In this document: positions 10,504-20,000 of the stretch, one piece after another
Position numbering within the stretch: position 1 is the first letter of the stretch
How the letters are laid out: every line of letters starts with the position of its first letter
DNA from: Flavobacteriaceae bacterium
GTDB taxonomy: Bacteria; Bacteroidota; Bacteroidia; Flavobacteriales; Flavobacteriaceae
DNA: 39,127 bases
NCBI GenBank assembly: GCA_002723295.1
Contig: PBNP01000014.1
Span: 1-39,127, forward strand
Direction: 5' to 3'
Program-made: the position numbers and the translations under genes
Notes under the pieces: model-generated
What the model was told of the DNA's origin: nothing
What the model saw: the letters and a program-made list of their open reading frames with translations, nothing else
Database searches by the model: none

Positions 10504-13503
10504 TTAATTAATTTCTTTCATAGAAGAGTTATTATTAGATGCTAGATTTTTAATTTTTTCCAATTCACGTCTAGCCTCATCAACAATGCTAGGGTAATTT
10601 TCAAAATTATCTATTAATGACTCTAACAAATATATCGCCTGAAAATCATCATTGATTCTATTGAAGTTTTTAGCCATTAGCAATATGCTTTTTGGACCCC
10701 ATTCTTTGGTGTCTCCATAAATCTTTGATAATTCACTTATAACTTTATTTGACTGCTTATAATCTCCACTTTTGTGTAATGTATAAGCCCTAAAATATTT
10801 TGCTTTGGAAGCCAACAAAATTTTTGGAGATTTCTCTAGTTCATAAAACATTTTGGCTGCACCTAGGCTATCTTTAAGTTTAATTAAAGAGTAAGCCGAT
10901 ATTTCAAGCGCATCCCATCTAATAGTAGAATCTAGATTTTCCTCAGATAAAATTTCATTAGCTAATAATTTTGAATCACTATACTTATCCAAATCATAAT
11001 AAGCCTTCATTAGACTGTAACGAGCAAATTTTATATTTTCTTCATAAGTAGATATCTCAATTAAGTTTAGTAATAAAGGAACTAATTGCTCTGAAAGACC
11101 AAGATTTTGAGATGCTAAAACAGCATTTAAATTTGATCTCTCAGTAAATTCATTAAATGGTAGAGAAAGAATCTGATTATAAACATTTAGTGCATTCTCC
11201 CAGTCATTATCTTTAAAGAATATATCAGCTAAATAATATTTTAAGGTTGTGACTTCAGGATAGGCTGGATATCTTAAAATAAATTCTTCTATTTGTTTTT
11301 TAGCTTGCTTATACTTTTTTTCATAATAAAATTTTTCAGCAGCTTCAAATGATGAACTAGCAAGATCTCCTTCAGTAAATAAATCTATTTTTTGTAGAAT
11401 TAGCCAATCTGAAAATTCGCTTACTGATCCTTGTTCAATTGCTATTTCTTTTAATGTGTTTAAAGCTTGGGAGGTAATTCTATCATTTCTATATTTTTCA
11501 ACAACAACTTTTAAAATATTTTCTGACTCATCGAGATTTTCCAAATTAAATAATATTAAACCTTTATTTAACATAGCTTTACCAGTATAATTTCTTTTAG
11601 GAAATCTTTGAATTAAATCTTCATAAACATTTATAGCTTTATTATATTCTTTGATTTGAGAATAGGTTTGCCCTAACTCAAAAAGGGCCTTGTCGACTAG
11701 ATAATGTTTTTTTTCATTAGAACTTAAATTTTTTAAGACATCTATTTTTTGATCATATTTTTCCAAAAACCCATAACTTAGTGCCTTTTGAAACTCAGAA
11801 TAATAACTCTTATCGTTCTTTGATAAACTTATTGCTAAATTGTAAGTTTCCAATGCAGGCCAATAATTTGAATTAGCAAAATAACTATCTGCTAATCTTA
11901 AATATGTATCTCTTAAGTAGCTTGAATTTAATGCTTCTTTGTTTTTCAATTGTTCATTAAAATACTCAATAGATTTTGGATAATCCTTTAACTTAAAGTA
12001 ACAATAAGCTAATTCATACCAATATTTATCATTCAAATCAAAATTATTTTGATTAACTGTTTTAAAATAGCTTTGATATGCCTTTATAGATGCTGAATAT
12101 GCGTCTGACTCAAATAAGCTCTGAGCTAACCAGTAATAACTTTTTGATGTTATGTTTTGTGATTTATCAATTTTTACCGATCTGGAAAACAAAAGTTGAG
12201 CAGAAGAATAATTGCCATACTTAAAATAATCTAATCCTTTAAGATAAAACACCTTCTGTAAGGTAATATTATCTTTATAATCAATACCTGAATCAAGAAT
12301 TGACAAGGCTTCATCATAATTCCCTTCTTCTGTATAAGATGAAACCAACAACTTTTCAATATCATTAAAATTTTTGTTTTTAGGATATAAATCCATAAAC
12401 CTTAACATTACTTTTTGGGGTGTTTCAAATGAATTTCCTATATCATAACTTAATTTGGAATAATGAAGTAATGCATCTTCGCTGATTTTAATATCAAACT
12501 TCATTTCTGAGGCAATCTTAAAAGCATTTAACGCCTCTAATTTTCTATTTTTCTTTAAATAACTATCTCCTAGATGGTAATATGCATTTTGCGCTAATGA
12601 ATTTGATTCACCAATTATTTTATTGAATTGATTAATTGCCTCCACATAGTTTTTTTCAATATAATAAGCATATCCAAGTTGATAATAATCCTCGTTAGTT
12701 AATCTTCCCTTTTTACCTTTATAATTCTTTAAATATAAAAGAGCATTTTGATAATCACTTAAGTTAAAATAACTCTCACCAATTATTTTAGATAATTCTG
12801 ATTTCATAGAATTATCAGATTCCTCAATAATATCAAGTCCTAGTGAAATTGCTTTTTCAAATCTTGCTAGTTTAAAGTTCATGTCTACTTGAAAATATGC
12901 TAAATCATTCTGAAAAAGTCCTTTATTTGATTTTTGAAATTCACCCTCAGCGTTCTCGTAATCATCAAGTTGATAAGAAATGTGCCCTAAATAATAATGG
13001 GCATCCGATTCATACTCTGCAACATCTTGTACTTTTTTAAAATAAGGTCTGGCTGTACGATATCTTTTTACATAAAACAAAGAATATCCTTTATTAAAAT
13101 TAAACTTATTTCTAAGTCTTTTTGAAACCATATCTTCTTTTAAATTTTTGTACCATTTTAAAGCATAGGAATATTTTTGATTTTCAAAATAATAATTAGC
13201 TAAATCAAATGGCAATCTATTTCCAAGTGTATTTAGTGGGTATTTTTCTAAAAAGTATGGTAGTTGTTTATCAGCTCCAGGTTGATTACTCCTTAATGCA
13301 GCTAGTAAAATTTGATATTCAACAAGACTCGTCTGTTTTTCAATACCATCTGAGACTAATCTAAGGGAGGCTATAGAATTTTGATATGCATTATTGTGAA
13401 ATAAATTTAAAGCTCTATCATAATTATTAAATTGAAAACCTTGCCCAAATAAAGAGCATAAAGAAAGAAAAAACACATAATAAAAAGATTGAAAAAATTT
13501 CAT
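10504..13503 (-). CDS. Exported tetratricopeptide-repeat protein (~1000 residues)
   Basis: I start this at the ATG at 13503, which gives MKFFQSFYYVFFLSLCSLFGQG, a clean signal peptide; the frame also has an ATG five codons earlier that would place charged and hydrophobic residues awkwardly before it. The rest, about 975 residues, is a run of 34-residue helical repeats. Examples are YYLGHISYQLDDYENAEGEF, YYQLGYAYYIEKNYVEAINQ, YYWLAQSLFESDAYSASI and YWYELAYCYFKLKDYPKSIE. Such proteins are scaffolds for protein-protein contact, and the signal places it in the periplasm. The directly following beta-barrel gene suggests that it serves an outer-membrane complex, which is inference. The divergent neighbour ftsE is 136 nt away. 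No promoter matching the consensus is obvious. Confidence 0.88.
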   Translation of the reverse strand: MKFFQSFYYVFFLSLCSLFGQGFQFNNYDRALNLFHNNAYQNSIASLRLVSDGIEKQTSLVEYQILLAALRSNQPGADKQLPYFLEKYPLNTLGNRLPFDLANYYFENQKYSYALKWYKNLKEDMVSKRLRNKFNFNKGYSLFYVKRYRTARPYFKKVQDVAEYESDAHYYLGHISYQLDDYENAEGEFQKSNKGLFQNDLAYFQVDMNFKLARFEKAISLGLDIIEESDNSMKSELSKIIGESYFNLSDYQNALLYLKNYKGKKGRLTNEDYYQLGYAYYIEKNYVEAINQFNKIIGESNSLAQNAYYHLGDSYLKKNRKLEALNAFKIASEMKFDIKISEDALLHYSKLSYDIGNSFETPQKVMLRFMDLYPKNKNFNDIEKLLVSSYTEEGNYDEALSILDSGIDYKDNITLQKVFYLKGLDYFKYGNYSSAQLLFSRSVKIDKSQNITSKSYYWLAQSLFESDAYSASIKAYQSYFKTVNQNNFDLNDKYWYELAYCYFKLKDYPKSIEYFNEQLKNKEALNSSYLRDTYLRLADSYFANSNYWPALETYNLAISLSKNDKSYYSEFQKALSYGFLEKYDQKIDVLKNLSSNEKKHYLVDKALFELGQTYSQIKEYNKAINVYEDLIQRFPKRNYTGKAMLNKGLILFNLENLDESENILKVVVEKYRNDRITSQALNTLKEIAIEQGSVSEFSDWLILQKIDLFTEGDLASSSFEAAEKFYYEKKYKQAKKQIEEFILRYPAYPEVTTLKYYLADIFFKDNDWENALNVYNQILSLPFNEFTERSNLNAVLASQNLGLSEQLVPLLLNLIEISTYEENIKFARYSLMKAYYDLDKYSDSKLLANEILSEENLDSTIRWDALEISAYSLIKLKDSLGAAKMFYELEKSPKILLASKAKYFRAYTLHKSGDYKQSNKVISELSKIYGDTKEWGPKSILLMAKNFNRINDDFQAIYLLESLIDNFENYPSIVDEARRELEKIKNLASNNNSSMKEIN

Positions 13504-13639
13504 ATTCAAAATTACCATTTTTAATACCCTTATTTATAACGATTGATTTTGCAAATAGGTATATTTTATCAACAATTTTAATTAAGATGAACTGAAATAA
13601 GGTATTTTTATAACATTATAAGAGTAAAGTATTAATACT

Positions 13640-14311
13640 ATGGTTTCATTAAATTCTGTCACTATAAAACACAGAAACACCACGGTTTTTGAAAAAATTG
13701 ATTTTCATGTTGGTTCTGGAGAATTCGTTTTTCTAATTGGCAAAACTGGAAGTGGTAAAAGTAGTTTGATTAAAACTTTATATGGAGACCTAGTCCTTGA
13801 AAAGGGAACTGGAAGTGTTGTTGGATTTGATCTATTAACCATTAAGGATAAAGATATACCACTATTGAGAAGAAAAATTGGTGTGGTTTTTCAAGATTTT
13901 AAATTACTTCAAAATCTAACCATTTATGAAAATCTTAGGTTTGTTTTAAAAGCAACAGGCTGGAAGGACAAAGAGAAAATTAAAAATCAAATAAATCAAG
14001 TTGTTGAAATGGTATCTGTTAAAGTTCCCCTTCAAAAGTATCCACATGAACTTTCTGGAGGCGAACAACAAAAAATTGCAATAGCTAGAGCTTTACTTAA
14101 TGAACCTGAACTAATTATTGCAGATGAACCTACCGGGAATTTAGATCCAGAAACAAGTGGAACAATAATGGAACTTTTAAAAAAACTGCATAATGATGGA
14201 ATGACAATTTTGATGGCAACACATGATTATAATATGATTATTAAATTCCCTGGTAAAATATTTAAATGCGAAAATGGTTCTATATTTGAAGTAATTCCTA
14301 AAACAGATTAG
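13640..14311 (+). CDS. ftsE: Cell-division ABC ATPase FtsE
   Basis: Cytoplasmic ATPase that partners the membrane protein FtsX to regulate peptidoglycan hydrolases at division. The 223 residues match FtsE (about 222). Walker A is GKTGSGKS, the Q-loop region reads GVVFQDFKLL, the ABC signature is LSGGEQQK, and Walker B runs IIADEPTGNLDPETS, followed by the switch ATHDYNM. The FQDFKLL and GNLDP text favours FtsE over related lipoprotein-export ATPases such as LolD, though that alternative cannot be excluded. No ftsX is adjacent; in Bacteroidota the two genes are often apart. kdsA starts 27 nt downstream on the same strand, so they may share a transcript. Confidence 0.9.
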   Translation: MVSLNSVTIKHRNTTVFEKIDFHVGSGEFVFLIGKTGSGKSSLIKTLYGDLVLEKGTGSVVGFDLLTIKDKDIPLLRRKIGVVFQDFKLLQNLTIYENLRFVLKATGWKDKEKIKNQINQVVEMVSVKVPLQKYPHELSGGEQQKIAIARALLNEPELIIADEPTGNLDPETSGTIMELLKKLHNDGMTILMATHDYNMIIKFPGKIFKCENGSIFEVIPKTD

Positions 14312-14338
14312 GATTAATTTAAATTTGTTTAACTATTT

Positions 14339-15154
14339 ATGATTAACGACGTTCCTAAAATAAAACATATAAATAGCGGTCAATTTTTTTTAATTGCAGG
14401 TCCTTGTGTTGTTGAGGGGGAGAAAATGGTATTAAATATTGCAGAGAAAATTGTTGAAATAACTAATAAATTAAAAATCCCATATATTTTTAAAGCAAGC
14501 TTTAAAAAAGCAAATCGAAGTAGAATAGATAGTTTTACTGGAATTGGAGATGATAACGCATTGAAAATTTTATCAAAAGTTGGTAGTAATTTTGGTATTC
14601 CCACCTTAACAGATATACATAAGGCTAATGATGCTAAAAAAGCTTCTGAATATGTTGATGTACTTCAAATTCCAGCATTCCTTGTAAGGCAAACAGAACT
14701 ACTGGTAGCAGCTGCAAAAACAAAAAAAACTATCAATCTAAAAAAAGGACAATTTATGAGTCCTGAAAGCATGACTTTTGCTGTCCAAAAAATTAAGGAT
14801 AGTGGAAATTCTAACGTATTGATAACTGATAGGGGAACTCAATTTGGATATAATGATCTTATTGTTGACTATAGTGGAATTCCCATAATGAGAAAGATTG
14901 CTCCAACAGTTTTAGATGTTACACATTCTATTCAAAAACCAAATCAGAAATCAGGTTTAACTGGAGGACGCCCTGAGGCAATTTCTACTCTAGCTAAGGC
15001 AGGTATTGCAGCTGGAATAGATGGGTTGTTTATTGAAACGCATTTTGATCCAAAAAATGCAAAAAGTGATGGCGCAAACATGCTTGATATAAATAATCTT
15101 GAGAATCTTCTTGAAAAACTATCTAAAATAAGACAGGTAATTAATAAACTCTAA
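14339..15154 (+). CDS. kdsA: 3-deoxy-8-phosphooctulonate (KDO-8-P) synthase
   Basis: Condenses phosphoenolpyruvate with arabinose-5-phosphate to KDO-8-phosphate, the precursor of the KDO that links lipid A to LPS core. The 271 residues fit the family. Motifs include FKASFKKANRSRIDSFTG near residue 53, LQIPAFLVRQTELL, ITDRGTQFGYNDL and IETHFDP. The N-terminal loop reads LIAGPCVVEGEKM with Cys23 at the position where E. coli KdsA has Asn26; Cys there marks the metal-dependent class known from Aquifex. That class assignment is inference from alignment by eye. The gene lies 27 nt after ftsE and about 69 nt before the mature tmRNA. Confidence 0.97.
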   Translation: MINDVPKIKHINSGQFFLIAGPCVVEGEKMVLNIAEKIVEITNKLKIPYIFKASFKKANRSRIDSFTGIGDDNALKILSKVGSNFGIPTLTDIHKANDAKKASEYVDVLQIPAFLVRQTELLVAAAKTKKTINLKKGQFMSPESMTFAVQKIKDSGNSNVLITDRGTQFGYNDLIVDYSGIPIMRKIAPTVLDVTHSIQKPNQKSGLTGGRPEAISTLAKAGIAAGIDGLFIETHFDPKNAKSDGANMLDINNLENLLEKLSKIRQVINKL

Positions 15155-15176
15155 TTACTACAAAATCTATATTAAT

Positions 15177-15184
15177 TATCTTTG
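15177..15184 (+). promoter_or_regulatory. Predicted -7 element of ssrA
   Basis: TATCTTTG is a perfect TAnnTTTG box 40 nt before the mature 5' end of tmRNA. It implies a precursor 5' leader of about 30 nt, which RNase P would remove. No clear -33 TTG is seen. Confidence 0.55.
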
Positions 15185-15223
15185 TAGACTTTTATTTTTA
15201 TAAAAAGTGTTCTTTGAAATTAT

Positions 15224-15624
15224 GGGGTCGACTGGTTTTGACAGCATGTTTAATAATTAAGTAAGCAAGTCGAGCGCTGACACATAGCTCGTAAATAAAA
15301 TGTTTCACAATTTTAAATGGCGAAAATAACTACGCTCTAGCTGCATAATTAACTGAATTATAGTAAGTTAATGCCAAGTTCTGACTAGGTCAGAAAGCTG
15401 GATGTCTCATAATAGCTTTTGTTGACAGCGATTAATATTGAGGCACCATAAATGTCAACATCGAAAAACGAAGGCATCTTTCGTTTTTTTAAATCTTTTG
15501 ATGCTAAGCTTATTGCAGATTGTTTTCGTGTAGTAATAAGTCTAAAATTTTACGAAAACTAAGCTTGTAGAAAGTTTTTTTATAAACTGTTTGGACGAGG
15601 GTTCGATTCCCTCCGACTCCACCA
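15224..15624 (+). ncRNA. ssrA: Transfer-messenger RNA (tmRNA), tag GENNYALAA
   Basis: Rescues stalled ribosomes with SmpB and tags the unfinished protein for degradation. The 401-nt RNA starts GGGGTCGACTGGTTTTGACA and ends with an encoded CCA. The first seven bases pair with the 3' acceptor strand CGACTCC (15614-15620), with one G-U. The T-arm GAGGG-TTCGATT-CCCTC precedes it. The reading frame for the tag runs 15319-15348: GGC GAA AAT AAC TAC GCT CTA GCT GCA TAA, i.e. GENNYALAA after the alanine carried by the RNA itself. The tag ends in the usual ALAA degradation signal. It is a one-piece (not permuted) tmRNA, and an intrinsic terminator follows 4 nt after the CCA. Confidence 0.98.
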
Positions 15625-15628
15625 TTAA

Positions 15629-15658
15629 AACCTCAACTCAAAGTTGGGGTTTTTTTTT
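15629..15658 (+). terminator. Intrinsic terminator after ssrA
   Basis: A 10-bp stem, AACCTCAACT / AGTTGGGGTT with one G-U pair and a 3-nt loop, is followed directly by a run of T to 15658. It lies 4 nt downstream of the tmRNA CCA end and also separates ssrA from the convergent carboxypeptidase gene. Confidence 0.9.
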
Positions 15659-15706
15659 ATTAAGAAAAATTACCTAATTAAATATACCCAACCTTCAAAA
15701 TCTAGA

Positions 15707-16936
15707 TTAATGTACTAAAATCTTCATCATAGCTTGAGCAGACTCTTTGCCAATTAATTTAATCCGATCTCTTGGTGTATCATCACCTATTTCATAGGTA
15801 ACACCTACGGCTTTATGTCCATAAAGAAACCAGCCTTTAGAAACAGGCTGTCTACTATTACTTGCCTTTTCATTTACTTTATATTCAGGAATTCTTTCTT
15901 CTAAAGCAGAAAACCACTTGGGTAAAAATTCTGGCAATGCAGTTGACTTTCTTTCTTCATTGGTATAGAAAACATCATAATATGTAGAATGAAAGTCCAG
16001 TCCCAATACAAGTTTTGAATTGTTTTTGTTAAGCACCTTTGTAATGTAATTAACTGTAGTTTTTATTTCAGATTGATGATAAAAAGACCAATCTCTATTT
16101 GTGTCTACACCACCAGCATTATGCCTCCAATGCCCAAGATCAACTCCATCTGGATTCATAAGTGGAAAAGCTAAAATTCTATAGTTATCCAAAAAACTTG
16201 ATGATAATTCATTTTCTTTAAGTATGGTTCCCAAAAATGCCTTAAAAGCAAAATAACCAGTTACCTCTGGAGGGTGCTGATGAGTTAGTAAAACAATAAC
16301 TGGTTTATTCTTTGGCAAGCCTTTATAAATATCTAAAACCTTAAAAGGTCGATTTAATTTAGTTTTACCAATTTTTTTAAATCTCACATAGCTTTCTTTA
16401 CCCTTAACTAACTGATCTACCCAATTATATACAATACTACTGGTATGCAACTCTTGTCCAGAAATAATTTTAGGAGTTTGATTTATTTTTAGAATTAATG
16501 AGCTAAGATTATCATCTAATTTGAAATTTAAAGAATCCGCAATTTTCCAATTGCCATTAGATTTGATTTTAGGAATATAACGATGTTTATACTTCTCAGG
16601 ATATTTAAATCTTAACAGTACTTTTTTAGATGAGGAACTCCATACCTTAAAAGCATAGAAAGGGCTTGGATTAATAGGTTTATTCTCAGGTAAAATTGAT
16701 AAAACATAAGTGCTATCATTTAACTGATTAACATTATTTAAACGAGCACCTTCAAAATCATTTGAAAAATATACTCCTGATTCATCAAATGAGAAGACCC
16801 TCTTTTTCTGAAAACTTATTGGTTTAGTTTCTGTATCAACAGGTTCCTTAAAATAAATTTTGGGAGTTGAAATACAACCAACTACTAAACAAAAGACTAC
16901 AAAATATTTTATTTGAAATTGATTTATTGATTTCAT
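15707..16936 (-). CDS. M14-family zinc carboxypeptidase, lipoprotein
   Basis: Exported metallopeptidase of the carboxypeptidase A superfamily. The N-terminus contains YFVVFCLVVGC with the lipid-modified cysteine at 21, so it is a lipoprotein. About 150 residues of beta-rich sequence come before the catalytic domain. Zinc ligands fit HPPE (His221, Glu224) and His316 in LDFHS. Substrate-binding residues fit NTR-type text DTNRDW (279-283), and the catalytic Glu382 lies in TYEIGDDTPRD. All key residues are present, so it should be active. The specificity (ordinary carboxypeptidase, or gamma-D-glutamyl cell-wall peptides) cannot be decided. The stop is close to the ssrA terminator. Upstream, the terminator at 17043-17072 isolates it from the propeller gene, so it needs its own promoter, which I could not identify. 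Confidence 0.92.
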   Translation of the reverse strand: MKSINQFQIKYFVVFCLVVGCISTPKIYFKEPVDTETKPISFQKKRVFSFDESGVYFSNDFEGARLNNVNQLNDSTYVLSILPENKPINPSPFYAFKVWSSSSKKVLLRFKYPEKYKHRYIPKIKSNGNWKIADSLNFKLDDNLSSLILKINQTPKIISGQELHTSSIVYNWVDQLVKGKESYVRFKKIGKTKLNRPFKVLDIYKGLPKNKPVIVLLTHQHPPEVTGYFAFKAFLGTILKENELSSSFLDNYRILAFPLMNPDGVDLGHWRHNAGGVDTNRDWSFYHQSEIKTTVNYITKVLNKNNSKLVLGLDFHSTYYDVFYTNEERKSTALPEFLPKWFSALEERIPEYKVNEKASNSRQPVSKGWFLYGHKAVGVTYEIGDDTPRDRIKLIGKESAQAMMKILVH

Positions 16937-17042
16937 ATCTGACTAATTTTCTTTATCAATTTACAACTTTAGGCTTTAAAGTAGATTTTCCTCTTACAAG
17001 CCGCTAAGATATTAATTTATCGATGTTTAATAAATCATTTTA

Positions 17043-17072
17043 AAAAAACCCCGAAAAAATTCGGGGTTTTTT
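17043..17072 (-). terminator. Intrinsic terminator after the BNR-repeat gene
   Basis: A near-perfect hairpin, AAAAAACCCCGAA and TTCGGGGTTTTTT around a 4-A loop, begins 5 nt past the stop of the gene at 17078. Read on the minus strand it ends in a run of T, as an intrinsic terminator should. The stem is symmetrical and could act in both directions. Confidence 0.85.
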
Positions 17073-17077
17073 AAACA

Positions 17078-20000
17078 CTAATCTCTTAAAACATCCGGTG
17101 CATTAATTGCATTTAATTTAGCCTTAATTGAAGGCAAGGTCTCATTATACATCTTCATAGCTTTTATTTCTACATCCGATAACATTTTAATAGCAATATC
17201 TAAACTTCTTTTATGTAATCCCGTTGGACCATAAGTAGTTCTAAGTCCACTTGCCGCTGTTCTAAAATGAGTTTGTATTGAAGGAGGATTTCTCTCTCCT
17301 ATTTCAGATCTAGAAGAACTTCCTTGAAGCTGTCTTTGAATAGTTTGTAATTCATTATTTGCAGATAATAATTCTTTTGCTAAAACACCTGGTTCATTTA
17401 ATGACTTTTTAGATGACATTTGATATGCTTTAAGCATTTTGGAGTTTTCACTCATTGTTTTATTAACTAAACTAAGATTGTTTTGAAATTCGGAAAACTT
17501 AACTCTAAAAGAATTGTATGTATCATAATCTACTCCTAGATTCTGTTGAAGTACTCCATCATAGATAGTATTAACATCAAAATCAACAGGACCATCTAGT
17601 AATTTAAATTTGCCATCTTTTTCCAAATATAAACTGGCTGAATATTTTCCAGGAGTTGCCATAGGACCACCCCAACTTCTCCATCCTCTATTACTACCCC
17701 TTGAAGTTATATCAGGATCTATTGGATTTGTTGAAGCATGACGTAAATTCCAAGCTATTCTTTGGGTGCCTTTTCTTGCAGGTTGACTAATATTATTAAT
17801 TACATTTCCTTTAGAATCCTTAATATTTAACCAAACCAATGAGGGTCTAGTGTTCTTTTCTTTATCCAAAGCTTCCCAGCCGGGAAAAGGAATGTTTGCA
17901 TTAATTTTATTTAATCTAGATTCTCTTTTCTTTCTTTTTTGTTTAGCTGTTGTAAAATCTCCATTCAAATGATAGGTGAAAACAGCACCAAAAGTTGGAT
18001 TATTTGCAAAATAATAATCGGCTCCTGTATTACCAACATTACTTTTAGGAACGAACCATTTTGCAGGGCGTGCTTTAAATAATTTTGCTTGTTTCTTTAA
18101 GTTTTCAGAAGTCATTTCTCTTAATGCACTATAATCATCTAGCACGAAAAATCCTCTTCCAAAGGAAGCTGCAACTAAATCATTCTCTCTTTTCTGTATA
18201 ACAAGATCTCTGATTCCCATATTTGGTATTCCTGATAATTTATGCCATTCTTTACCTGAATCAAGTGATGTATAAACTCCAAATTCAGTAGCTACAAAAA
18301 ACAGGTTTTTTACAACTGGATCTTGAACAAGTCTCCAAATTAAAGTTCTTCCGGGAAGATTTCCTTTAATTGAAGTCCAAGTCACACCTCTATCAGCACT
18401 TTTATATAAATAAGGGTTAAAATCCCCTTCTTTATGATTATCAAGACTAACATATACAGTGTTTTCATCAAATAAATCAGCTTTTATATCATTTATAAAA
18501 GTTCTTGGAGGTAATCCTAATTTTGTAACTGGAATTTTCGTCCAATTCTCTCCACCATTAGAGGTAACTTGAATAAAACCATCATCAGTTCCAGCATAAA
18601 TTAAACCTTCTTTAATAGGTGATTCTGATAGAGAGGTTATTGTATTGTAATTAGACATCGCCCCAACATCCCATGCATTATCCCAACTTTGTTGTCTGCC
18701 CATTATTGGTAGGGTTATTCTCTCTTCATTTCTTGTCAAATCTCCAGAAATTGCAGTCCAATCATCCCCTCTGTTTTCTGATTTCCAAACCCTGTAGGAT
18801 GCAAAATATAATCTAGATGGTTTGTGAGGGCTAACTAAAATTGGAGCATCCCAATTATATCTTTCAAATGGATCATCTATTCCTGGTTGAGGTTGAATAA
18901 ATACTTGATCCCCTGTTGTTAAATCTATTCTATGTAATCCTCCTTGTTGAGTTTCTGCATATATTATATTATTAAACTCAGGGTCTGTAGCAGATTGATG
19001 GCCATCAGCACCAAGAGTTTTATACCAATGTTTATTGCTTATTCCTTGTCTTTCATCAGTAGCGGAAGGTCCTCCAGCAGAACCATTATCTTGTGTTCCA
19101 CCAAAAATGTGATAAAAAGGTTTATAATCATTAACTGCAACTTTATAAAACTGTGTTAAAGGCATATTTTTAAAATACCTCCAAGTTTCAGCAAGATCAA
19201 AACTTTCATATATTCCGGCATCCGTTCCAAGCATTAGATAATTAGGGTCATCATCCTTAAACACTATAACATGATTATCTCCATGTTTTTTATCTTCCTT
19301 TAATTGCCTAAATGTCTTACCTCCATCCTCTGAAGTAAGCACTCTATTATTCATTAAATATAATCTATCAAACTTATGAGGGCTTGCAAACAACTCTTGG
19401 TAATAGTGAGGTCCAGTAGCTCCAGAGACAGTATTTGACATCTTTTTCCAAGAATTTCCTTTATCTACTGATTTAAACACTCCTCCTGTTGTTCTATCAA
19501 GTTCAATTGCTGCATATACAACATCAGGATTTTGAGGGGAAATTGCAAGACCTATTTTTCCTTTATTAGATTTTGGAATGCCATTAGTTAGTTTAGTCCA
19601 ATTATCACCTCCATCATCTGATCTATAGATAGCTGTTCCCGGACCACCTCCCATAAGAGCAGCTACGGTTCTATGTCTATCCCAAGTAGCTGCATAAAGC
19701 GTTTGAGGATCTCTTGGATCAATAATTATATCAGTAGCACCAGTCCACTTATCATCTCCTAATACTCGCTTCCATGTTTTACCTCCATTTTTAGTTTTAT
19801 ATAAACCACGTTCACCTCCCTTATTCCATAGAGGACCTTGAGCTGCAACCCAAACAATATCTGAATCATTAGGATGGACAATAATTTTTGAAATATGTTC
19901 TGATTTTTTAAGCCCCATGTTTTTCCAAGATTTTCCTGAATCATCAGATCTATATATTCCATCACCATATGCAACATGTCTTCCTCCAACATTCTCTCCA

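Noticed and set aside
15224-15624. tmRNA as an integration site (attachment repeat with nearby integrase)
   Set aside because: ssrA 3' ends often host integrative elements, but no integrase gene or second copy of the 3' segment occurs in the window, and a normal terminator follows directly.
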